From assembly GCF_012184415.1 (NCBI RefSeq), contig NZ_VTOX01000001.1, positions 1,116,001 through 1,180,000 of the forward strand: 64,000 nt of DNA. Reading direction: 5' to 3'. This document shows, one piece after another, positions 40,625 through 50,734 of this stretch; positions within the stretch are counted from its first letter, which is position 1, and every line of letters begins with the position of its first letter. The notes under the pieces were generated by a model that was not told the origin of the DNA, did no database searches, and worked only from the letters and a program-made list of their open reading frames with translations. Source of the stretch: Ramlibacter lithotrophicus. Lineage in GTDB: Bacteria > Pseudomonadota > Gammaproteobacteria > Burkholderiales > Burkholderiaceae_C. A program made the translations under genes and the position numbers.

Positions 40625-42904
40625 TCAGAACTGCGCGACCAGCGACACCCGCAGATGGCGGCCCGGCTGGGTATAGGCATCCGCCGCGGGCGCCGCCGCC
40701 GCCAGCCCCTGCACGTCCGACCACAGCCAGTACTTGCGGTTCGTCAGGTTGACGATGCTGGCCGTGAGCCGCAGGTCCTTGCGGATGCGCCACTGCCCCG
40801 ACAGGTCGAGCGTGGTCACGGCCGGCACCGTGATCTGCGTGTTGGGCGCCTTCACCAGTGCCGCGCTGTCGATGTCTTCGGCTTTCTTGGCGGCCTGGTG
40901 CCGCAGGTCGAGCCGCAGGTCCCACGACGGCGTCCGGTAATCGACACCGGCCATCAGTTGCCACGGGTCCACCGAATTCAACGGCCGGCCGGTGGTGCGA
41001 TTCACGCCGCGCGCGGTGCCGAAGGCGAACGGGATGCCGAGCCGGCCGGCGCCGACGGCGCCGGCTTCGATGCGCCCTTTCGCCTCGAAGCCGCGGATGC
41101 TGGCGCGCTCCACGTTGCGGGTCTGGAACAGCTTGGGGTCCGCGGCCGTGCCGGTGCCGGACACCAGCACCGTGTCGACGATCAGGTTGGAGAAGCGGCC
41201 GGTGAACAGCGCCAGGTCGACGCTGAACCGGGGCGAGCGCCCGCGCAGCCCGACTTCGAGCGTGCGGCTCTTCTCCGGCTGCAGGTCCGGATTGGGGATC
41301 ACGACCACGTGTTCCGCCGCGTTTTCATAGTAGCCGTTGACCTGGTTGGCATTCGGGGCGCGGAAGCCGCCGGCCGCACTGCCGAAGACGCTCCAGGTGT
41401 CGCCAGCGCGGAACATCACGCCCAGCTTGGGCGACGCGGCGGAGCCGGACAGCGACCGCGCGAGCGTCTTCGCCGGCGGAAAGAACCCGGCCTGCGTCAG
41501 CGCCTCGAGCTCGAACCGGTCCAGCCGCAGGCCCGGCACCACCGTCCACGGCCCCGCCGTCCACTCGCCCTGCCCGTACAGGGCGGCGGTGGACTCCCTC
41601 GTGTCCGGAAAGCGCTTGAGGGGAAACACTTCCGGCGGCAGCGAATTGATGCCGGTGTACAGGTTGGTGATCCTCGAGCGCACGAACTCGGCACCGTACG
41701 TGAGCTGCAGCGACTGCTCGCCCGCCAGCGCCACCGACTTGCCGGCCTGCGCCGACGCGTGCCAGGTGCGCTCGTCGTAGCGCACGTCGCGTTCGCGGTC
41801 CGGCCGCGCGTTCAGGTCGCTGGTGCCGAACTGCCGCGACGACGCCTCCTGCACCCCGAGCACCGCGTCGATCCTGTCGGCCAGTCCAGTCTCCAGCGGA
41901 ATGCGTGCGTCCCAGGTCAGTCGGCTGCGCTCCATCGTGCCCCAGGCGCGCTCGTCCATCACCGCGGCGGCCTGCTGCGCGGGGGTGCCCGAGAGCGGCA
42001 GTGCGGCACGGCTGGACAGCAGGTTGACCTCGGAGCGGCGGTCCACGTGCTCGCCGGTCAGCACGTGCTTCTGTCCGGTGCCGGGACGCAGGACCACCTT
42101 GGCGAGCAACGCACGGTCGCGGTCGTCCTGCGGGTTCGGGCGGGTGCGCCTGAGGTCGGGCGCGTCGTTGTCGCCGCGCGTGTCGAGCGCGTGGGCACGC
42201 CGCCCCGACGCCGAGATCAGCCATTCGGCCGTCTCGGACGCGCGCGTCGCGGCCGTCGCCGCCGCCCCGCGGCCGTCGTCGTCGCCGCTCCACGCCGCCG
42301 CCAACCGCCCGCCGATCCGCCTGGGGGCCTCCCCCGCCAGCAGGTCGGCCGGCTCCCAGGTGATGAAGTTCACCAGTCCGCCCATGCCGTCGGATCCGTA
42401 GAGGGCCGACGCGGCGCCGCGGACGACCTCGACCCGCTTGACGAGATCGAGTGAAAGATAGTCGCGTCCGAACGCATTGCCGCCGAAGACGTAGCTGCGC
42501 GGCATGCGCACGCCGTCCACCAGCATCAGGACCCGGTTGCCGCCCAGGCCGCGGATCGTGAAGCCGGCGTTGCCGTCGCGGCCGGTGTTGTTGGCCGGGC
42601 CGGTGAGCGCGAAACGCGCCGGCGCATGGCGCACCGAGACGTTCGGCAGGTCGCGCGCCGCGTCGCGGATGTCGTGGATCTGGCCGCGCTCGAGTTCCTG
42701 CGCATCCAGCACGTCCGCCGACACCGGCAGGTCGTCGCTGAACTGTTCCTGGCGCGAGGCGCTCACGATCACCGGCTTGAGCGTGGCCACCGGCGCCCGC
42801 GCGTTGTCGGCCGCGACGGCCGCCAGCGGCAGCAGCGCACAGGCGGCGACGGCGGCCGCCGGCGGTCGACGGAAGGACGGTGAGGCAACTACTGTTGAGG
42901 TCAT
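40625..42904 (-). CDS. TonB-dependent receptor, heme/hemoglobin type
   Basis: The 759-residue outer membrane receptor has a signal peptide (about 1-32, AAVAADN), a plug domain with TIRGLGGNRVLMLVDGVRMP and a 22-strand barrel. In the barrel, RAPNANQVNG...NPDLQPEKS contains the FRAP/NPDL motifs that are conserved in heme and hemoglobin receptors such as BhuR and HmuR. It should import heme or hemoglobin-bound heme at the cost of proton motive force. The ATG at 42904 is chosen over 42958 because the signal sequence begins here. It is divergent from nirS, an enzyme that needs heme c and heme d1. No clear Fur box is seen. Confidence 0.86.
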   Translation of the reverse strand: MTSTVVASPSFRRPPAAAVAACALLPLAAVAADNARAPVATLKPVIVSASRQEQFSDDLPVSADVLDAQELERGQIHDIRDAARDLPNVSVRHAPARFALTGPANNTGRDGNAGFTIRGLGGNRVLMLVDGVRMPRSYVFGGNAFGRDYLSLDLVKRVEVVRGAASALYGSDGMGGLVNFITWEPADLLAGEAPRRIGGRLAAAWSGDDDGRGAAATAATRASETAEWLISASGRRAHALDTRGDNDAPDLRRTRPNPQDDRDRALLAKVVLRPGTGQKHVLTGEHVDRRSEVNLLSSRAALPLSGTPAQQAAAVMDERAWGTMERSRLTWDARIPLETGLADRIDAVLGVQEASSRQFGTSDLNARPDRERDVRYDERTWHASAQAGKSVALAGEQSLQLTYGAEFVRSRITNLYTGINSLPPEVFPLKRFPDTRESTAALYGQGEWTAGPWTVVPGLRLDRFELEALTQAGFFPPAKTLARSLSGSAASPKLGVMFRAGDTWSVFGSAAGGFRAPNANQVNGYYENAAEHVVVIPNPDLQPEKSRTLEVGLRGRSPRFSVDLALFTGRFSNLIVDTVLVSGTGTAADPKLFQTRNVERASIRGFEAKGRIEAGAVGAGRLGIPFAFGTARGVNRTTGRPLNSVDPWQLMAGVDYRTPSWDLRLDLRHQAAKKAEDIDSAALVKAPNTQITVPAVTTLDLSGQWRIRKDLRLTASIVNLTNRKYWLWSDVQGLAAAAPAADAYTQPGRHLRVSLVAQF

Positions 42905-42993
42905 GCGTGATTTGGCGACGGCTGGGATCCGGACTATCTTTGAAAACGCTGGCGGCATGGACCGAGTGAAAACACGACTTGCCCGTCCGTTCC

Positions 42994-43007
42994 TTGCGGC
43001 AGGTCAA
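42994..43007. promoter_or_regulatory. candidate FNR/DNR-type site upstream of nirS
   Basis: TTGCGGCAGGTCAA has the half-site pattern TTG-N8-TCAA with the 14-base spacing of FNR/DNR boxes (consensus TTGATNNNNATCAA, TTGACNNNNGTCAA in nitric-oxide-sensing members), at seven of ten core positions for FNR. It is about 110 bases before the nirS ATG. Low oxygen or nitric oxide control of nirS is well known in other bacteria. Confidence 0.42.
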
Positions 43008-43019
43008 GGACTCGCGTGA

Positions 43020-44858
<1,839 letters not shown>

Positions 44859-44876
44859 GCGGCCCGAGCTGAAAGA

Positions 44877-44903
44877 ATGGGGGCTTCGGCCCCCTTTTCT
44901 TTG
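44877..44903 (+). terminator. rho-independent terminator between nirS and nirF-like gene
   Basis: A GGGGGC/GCCCCC stem (44879-44884 with 44889-44894) closes on a TTCG tetraloop and is followed by TTTTCTTT. It ends four bases before the next ATG, so the nirF-like gene is read mostly by read-through from nirS, and no ribosome binding site is visible between the terminator and its start. Confidence 0.9.
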
Positions 44904-44907
44904 CCCC

Positions 44908-46107
44908 ATGGGTCCCGACTGCCCCTGTCCCGAACGCCGGCGCCTGCTGCGCTTTGCCGCGGCGTGCGCCGCCGGCCTGCCGCGGGTCGCGCCGGCCGCC
45001 ACCGCGCCGGGGGCAATGCTGCTGCTGGACGACGAGGGACGGCGACTGGCGCTGCTCGATGCGACGAGCCTCGCTGTCCTGCGCCGCTGGCCCGCGGACG
45101 GCGCCGTCCACGGCCAGCCGGCCTTTACGCCCGACGGTCTGCACGCGTTCGTCGCGCTGCGTGACGGTGCGATCGCGCGGCACGGCCTGGGCGCGGGGGC
45201 ACAGGCGGCCCGTGCGCACGCCGGCGCCGACCCGCGCGGGCTGGCGCTCTCTGCCGACGGCGACTGGCTGCTGGCCGCGCACGGCGCCGACCTGACCCTG
45301 TTCGACCGCGACCTGCGGCCGGTGCGCCGCTACCCTGCCGCCAGCCTGGACGGCAAGCTGGCGTCGCGCGTGGCGGCCGTCTTCCACGCCGCTGCCCGCC
45401 GCAGCTTGGTCGTGGCCTTCGAGACGCTGACCGAGCTGTGGGAGATCTCGTACGACCGCGCCGCGCCGCCGATCTTCGACGGCCTCGTGCACGACTACCG
45501 CATGGGCGAGGCCATCGCCACCGGCGGCTTCCTCGGCGTGCGGCGCACCCCGCTGGAGGAGCCATTCACCGCACTGGCGCTCGATGCCAGCCACAGGCAT
45601 GTGCTCGGTGCCGGCGCAAACGGCAGGCTCGACGTGCTCAACCTGGACGTGCGGCGCCGCATCGCGCGACTGCCCTTGGCCGCGGCCTCGCCCGAATTGC
45701 TGGCCGACTTCGTCCAGCAAGGAGCGCCGCGGCTGGCGGTCGCGGGCGCCGGCGGCACCATCCACGTCGCCGGCGCGGCGCCGTGGCGGCTGGCACGCAC
45801 GGTGCGCTTCGAGCTTGGCGATCCGCTCTGGCTGCGCACCCATCCGGGCTCGGCGCACCTGTGGCTAGTCACGCAGGCGGGCGACGGCGCGCTGCTCACC
45901 TTGATCGACAAGGACACGCTGCAGGCCGCCGCAACCATCGCGATGCCCGGGCGGCTGCTGGGAACGGTCGCATTCGCCGGCGACGGCCGTGCCTGGATCG
46001 GCGTGCGGGACGGGGAAGACGCCGTGCTGGTGGTGGACGAGCGCCGGCGAGTGATCGCTGGACGGGTGCCGACCGGGGCGAATCCGGCCGTCTGGCGCGT
46101 CCCTTAG
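44908..46107 (+). CDS. nirF: NirF-like heme d1 biosynthesis protein
   Basis: The 399-residue protein has a basic, twin-arginine-like signal (RRRLLRFAAACAAGLPRV) and a beta-propeller related to the d1 domain of NirS, with TLTELWEISYDRAAPPIFDGLVHDYRMGEAIATGGFL being a typical NirF stretch. NirF acts in the periplasm in one of the last steps of heme d1 formation. Its start at ATG 44908 lacks a ribosome binding site because the nirS terminator ends just before; an internal ATG near residue 37 would remove the signal, so 44908 is kept. The stop codon overlaps that of the convergent DedA gene. Confidence 0.85.
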   Translation: MGPDCPCPERRRLLRFAAACAAGLPRVAPAATAPGAMLLLDDEGRRLALLDATSLAVLRRWPADGAVHGQPAFTPDGLHAFVALRDGAIARHGLGAGAQAARAHAGADPRGLALSADGDWLLAAHGADLTLFDRDLRPVRRYPAASLDGKLASRVAAVFHAAARRSLVVAFETLTELWEISYDRAAPPIFDGLVHDYRMGEAIATGGFLGVRRTPLEEPFTALALDASHRHVLGAGANGRLDVLNLDVRRRIARLPLAAASPELLADFVQQGAPRLAVAGAGGTIHVAGAAPWRLARTVRFELGDPLWLRTHPGSAHLWLVTQAGDGALLTLIDKDTLQAAATIAMPGRLLGTVAFAGDGRAWIGVRDGEDAVLVVDERRRVIAGRVPTGANPAVWRVP

Positions 46108-46766
46108 CCGCCGGCCTGCAGCTTCGCCGCCGCCTTGCCGCGTCCCTTCCACGCGCCCCACAGCACGATCAGGCCCGGGATCAGGATCATCGCCCAGATG
46201 ATCTTGTCGAGGTTGGCCTTGACCCAGGGCACGCTGCCGAAGAAGTAGCCGGCGGTCACGATCCCGCCGACCCACAGCGCGCCGCCGAGCACGTCGTAGA
46301 AGGTGAACTTGCTGCGCGTCATTTCCGCCACGCCGGCCACGAACGGCGCGAAGGTGCGCAGGAACGGCATGAAGCGCGCCGCCACGATGGTGATGCCGCC
46401 GTACTTCTCGTAGAAGGCGTGGGCCTGGTTGAAGGCCTTGCGGTTGAAGTAGCGCGAATCTTCCCAGTGGAACACCTTGGGCCCGAAGTAGCGGCCGATC
46501 GTGTAATTGCTCTGGTTGCCCAGGATCGCCGCCGCCAGCAGCAGCGGCACCGTCAGCGAATAGTCCATCAGCCCGACGCCGCACATCGCGCCGACCACGA
46601 ACAGCAGTGAGTCGCCGGGCAGGAACGGCATCACGACGACGCCGGTCTCGACGAAGATGATCAGGAACAGGAGCGCGTAGACCCAGGCACCGTAGGTCGC
46701 GACGAATGTTTCGAGATATTTGTCGACGTGCAGGATGAAGTCGACGAGAAAACCGAGCAATTCCAT
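46104..46766 (-). CDS. DedA family membrane protein
   Basis: The 220-residue protein has about five membrane segments and the DedA signature: PFLPGDSLLFVVGAM (48-62), YTIGRYFGPKV, FYEKYGGITIVAARFMPFLRTFAPFVAG (about 120-147) and the C-terminal TAGYFFGSVPWVKANL. The family includes lipid scramblase-like carriers for undecaprenyl phosphate or phosphatidylethanolamine and supports membrane energetics and acid or antimicrobial tolerance; the specific cargo here is unknown. The ATG at 46766 gives the expected N-terminus MELLGFLVDFILHVD. Its stop overlaps that of nirF by three bases. Confidence 0.93.
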   Translation of the reverse strand: MELLGFLVDFILHVDKYLETFVATYGAWVYALLFLIIFVETGVVVMPFLPGDSLLFVVGAMCGVGLMDYSLTVPLLLAAAILGNQSNYTIGRYFGPKVFHWEDSRYFNRKAFNQAHAFYEKYGGITIVAARFMPFLRTFAPFVAGVAEMTRSKFTFYDVLGGALWVGGIVTAGYFFGSVPWVKANLDKIIWAMILIPGLIVLWGAWKGRGKAAAKLQAGG

Positions 46767-46826
46767 CGGCGCGATTATCCCTGCCGCCCAGCTTGCGTGG
46801 GGTAACCCATCTCTACAATCGGCGCG

Positions 46827-48710
46827 GTGAATGCCCCCCTCGCGCCGCCGCGCCGCCCCATCCGCGAACTGCCCGACGAGCTGATCAGCCAGATCGCCGC
46901 CGGCGAAGTGGTCGAGCGACCCGCGTCGGTGGTGCGCGAACTGGTCGACAACGCGCTGGATGCGGGGGCCGCGCAGGTCACCGTGCGGCTGCTGGCGGGC
47001 GGCGTGCGGCTGATCAGCGTCGAGGACGACGGCGCCGGCATCGAGCGCGAGCAATTGCCGCTGGCCTTGCGCCGCCATGCCACCAGCAAGATCGGCTCGC
47101 TGGCCGACCTGGAATCGGTGGGCACCATGGGCTTTCGCGGCGAGGCGCTGGCGGCGATCGCCTCGGTGTCCGAACTGAGCATCCTGTCGCGGCCGGCCGG
47201 CCAGTCCAGCGCCTTCCTGCTGCACGCGGGCAGCGGCGAACTGCGGCCGGCGGCACGGGCCACCGGCACGACGGTGGAAGTCAAGGAGCTGTTCTTCAGC
47301 ACGCCGGCGCGGCGCAAGTTCCTCAAGACCGACGCCACCGAGCTGGCACACTGCATCGAAGCCGTGCGGCGCCATGCGCTGGCGCGGCCCGACGTCGGCT
47401 TCGCGATCTGGCACGAAGGCAAGCTGGTCGAACAGTGGCGGCCCGCGACGCGCGAGCAGCGCCTGGCCGACGTGCTGGGCCAGGAACTGCTGGAGCAGAG
47501 CGTCGCCGTGGAATACAGCGCCGGCCCGCTGCGGGTCTGGGGCCGCGCCGGCGTGCCGGATGCCGCCCGCTCGCGCGCCGACCAGCAGTTCGCCTACGTC
47601 AACGGCCGCTTCGTGCGCGACAAGGTGCTGTCGCACGCCGCCCGCAGCGCCTACGAGGACGTGCTGCACGGCCAGCGCCAGCCGGTCTATGCGATCTACC
47701 TGGAGATCGATCCGGCGCGGGTCGACGTCAACGTGCACCCGACCAAGATCGAGGTGCGCTTTCGCGACAGCCGCGAAGTGCACCAGGCGGTGCGCCACGC
47801 GCTGGAGAACGCGCTGGCGGCGCCGCGCGCCGCGGCGGCCGCGCCTGCCCAAGGCAGCGTCCTCGCCGGCGAGCCGCGGCTGCAGGAAGTCGCCTGGCCG
47901 TCCTCGTCCTGGACCCAGCCGGGAATGAGTTTCCGGCCGGCGCCGGTCGCCGCCGACTGGGCCCGCGACCTGAACGCGCTCTGGCAGCCCTCGGGCTCTC
48001 TCCCTCCTGGGCAGGCCCAACTCCCTCCCCCGCTGGGGGAGGGCTGGGGTGGGGGCAGACCTCCTCACCCGGGGGAGGGTTGGGGTGGGGGCAACTCCCC
48101 CGCCGCCCTTCCAGCTGGCGACTGGCCCCTCGGCCGCGCCATCGCCCAGCTCCAGGGCATCTACATCCTGGCCGAGAACCGCGAGGGCCTGGTGATCGTG
48201 GACATGCACGCCGCCCACGAACGGATCGTCTACGAGCGCCTGAAGCACCAGTTCGCCGACCAGCGAGGGGCGCTGGCGAGCCAGCCGCTGCTGATCCCGG
48301 CGACGTTTGCCGCCACGCCCCAGGAAATCGCCACGGCTGAAGGCAGCGGCGAGACGCTGGCGGCGCTCGGCCTGGAGATCACGCCCTTCAGTGCCCGGAC
48401 GCTGGCGGTGCGAGCGGTGCCCGGCAGCCTGGCGCAGGGCGACGCCGTGGAACTGGCGCGGGCGGTGCTGGCCGAACTGGCGCAGCACGATGCCAGCACG
48501 GTGGTCCAGCGGGCCCGCGACGAACTGCTGGCCACCATGGCCTGCCATGGCGCCGTGCGCGCCAACCGGCAGCTGACGCTCGAGGAAATGAATGCGCTGC
48601 TGCGGCAGATGGAGGAGACCGAGCGCTCCGACCAGTGCAACCATGGGCGGCCGACCTGGCGCCAGATCAGCCTCAAGGACCTGGACAGTTTGTTCCTGCG
48701 CGGCCGCTGA
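46827..48710 (+). CDS. mutL: DNA mismatch repair protein MutL
   Basis: MutL links mismatch recognition by MutS to strand incision. The 627-residue protein opens with the GHKL ATPase: NALDAGAAQVTVRLLAGG, DDGAGI, ATSKI and GFRGEALAAIASV. The C-terminal dimer domain contains DMHAAHERIVYE, close to the endonuclease motif DQHA(X)2E(X)4E of MutL proteins that nick DNA themselves, unlike E. coli MutL. Between the two, around residues 398-423, the protein reads PPPLGEGWGGG twice, translated from a repeat element. The start is GTG at 46827, with TACAAT at 46814-46819. Confidence 0.95.
   Translation: MNAPLAPPRRPIRELPDELISQIAAGEVVERPASVVRELVDNALDAGAAQVTVRLLAGGVRLISVEDDGAGIEREQLPLALRRHATSKIGSLADLESVGTMGFRGEALAAIASVSELSILSRPAGQSSAFLLHAGSGELRPAARATGTTVEVKELFFSTPARRKFLKTDATELAHCIEAVRRHALARPDVGFAIWHEGKLVEQWRPATREQRLADVLGQELLEQSVAVEYSAGPLRVWGRAGVPDAARSRADQQFAYVNGRFVRDKVLSHAARSAYEDVLHGQRQPVYAIYLEIDPARVDVNVHPTKIEVRFRDSREVHQAVRHALENALAAPRAAAAAPAQGSVLAGEPRLQEVAWPSSSWTQPGMSFRPAPVAADWARDLNALWQPSGSLPPGQAQLPPPLGEGWGGGRPPHPGEGWGGGNSPAALPAGDWPLGRAIAQLQGIYILAENREGLVIVDMHAAHERIVYERLKHQFADQRGALASQPLLIPATFAATPQEIATAEGSGETLAALGLEITPFSARTLAVRAVPGSLAQGDAVELARAVLAELAQHDASTVVQRARDELLATMACHGAVRANRQLTLEEMNALLRQMEETERSDQCNHGRPTWRQISLKDLDSLFLRGR
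48021..48093. repeat. two G-rich palindromic repeat copies inserted in mutL
   Basis: Two 23-base copies (48035-48057 and 48071-48093) differ at one base and sit 36 bases apart; the first has a 9-bp stem with CCCTCCCCC at 48023-48031. They resemble the element between the DUF1330 and eno genes on its other strand. The length (a multiple of three) keeps the mutL frame open. Confidence 0.8.
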
Positions 48711-48712
48711 CC

Positions 48713-48749
48713 GCACCAGAAGCGGGCAACTCGCACCAAAACAGGGCAA
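48713..48749 (+). promoter_or_regulatory. two direct GCACCANAA-type repeats upstream of gdhA
   Basis: GCACCAGAAGCGGGCAA (48713-48729) and GCACCAAAACAGGGCAA (48733-48749) agree at 14 of 17 positions and start 20 bases apart, so they face the same side of the helix. A third GCACCA lies at 48783. They start 3 bases after the mutL stop and lie 110-150 bases before the gdhA ATG. The GCACC-N6-GGGCA layout is somewhat like an NtrC site, but the regulator is unknown. Confidence 0.6.
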
Positions 48750-48862
48750 TTTAACGCCGGATGCGCCGGAATGGGCTGTTGCCGCACCAAGTTATTCCGG
48801 CATTGCAGGAAATGCATAGGACAATACGCTCCTTGCATAACTGTCCAGCAAAGGGTGATTTG

Positions 48863-50206
<1,344 letters not shown>

Positions 50207-50221
50207 GCGCAGCCCCCCGCC

Positions 50222-50264
50222 CGGCCGGCCCACGGAAGCGCATCCGTGGCCGGCCTTTCCCTTT
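50222..50264 (+). terminator. gdhA terminator hairpin
   Basis: A long stem (CGGCCGGCCCACGGA with its complement across AGCGCA, one bulge) followed by CCTTTCCCTTTCTT lies about 15 bases after the gdhA stop. The T-run is interrupted but the stem is strong. Confidence 0.75.
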
Positions 50265-50301
50265 CTTGCGCTGGTATGCTCCGGGGCCTTTCCAGCCTCG
50301 C

Positions 50302-50664
50302 ATGCAATTTCGCGCCCGCGTCCTTCGCCGCACGCTGCCCGCCCTGGTGGTGGTCGCGCTGCTGTTCGCGCAGGCGCTCGGACTGCTGCACGGCATCGCC
50401 CACGGGCCGATCGCCGGCGCCCAGGCGCAAGTCGCGGCGAACGCGGCCGACGATCGCGACGCCGCGTCGGACGTCTTCTCGCACGAAGCCGGCGAGCCCA
50501 CCTGCCGGCTGTTCGACGCGCTGACCTGCGGCGGTGCGGTCCCGACCGAGGCCGGCCCCGCCCCCGCCTGTCCGGCCGCGCTCGAGCGCCCGCTGGCGCA
50601 CCAGGCGCCGCTCGCCGCTCGCGCTGCGCAGTTTCAGGCCCGCGGCCCTCCCGTTCTTTCCTGA
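50302..50664 (+). CDS. small exported protein paired with the ZnuD-like receptor
   Basis: The 120-residue protein has a basic head and a hydrophobic stretch (LPALVVVALLFAQALGLLHGIAHG), which looks like a signal peptide or one membrane anchor, followed by a flexible Ala-rich region with three cysteines (TCRLF, LTCGG, APACP). Small exported proteins of this kind precede TonB receptors for metals in this order, and His and Cys residues may bind metal. The ATG at 50302 follows the gdhA terminator. Function unknown; I judge by position that it belongs with the next gene. Confidence 0.65.
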   Translation: MQFRARVLRRTLPALVVVALLFAQALGLLHGIAHGPIAGAQAQVAANAADDRDAASDVFSHEAGEPTCRLFDALTCGGAVPTEAGPAPACPAALERPLAHQAPLAARAAQFQARGPPVLS

Positions 50665-50734
50665 GCCTCTTCCCGTGCAACGGCTGCCTGCCCGCGGGCC
50701 GGCGGCTGCTCGTCTCGTCCCACTCAGGAAAGTC

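Noticed and set aside
48711..48862. Sigma-54 promoter upstream of gdhA
   Set aside because: I looked for GG-N10-GC spacing and found no good match; only a sigma-70-like pair is suggested.
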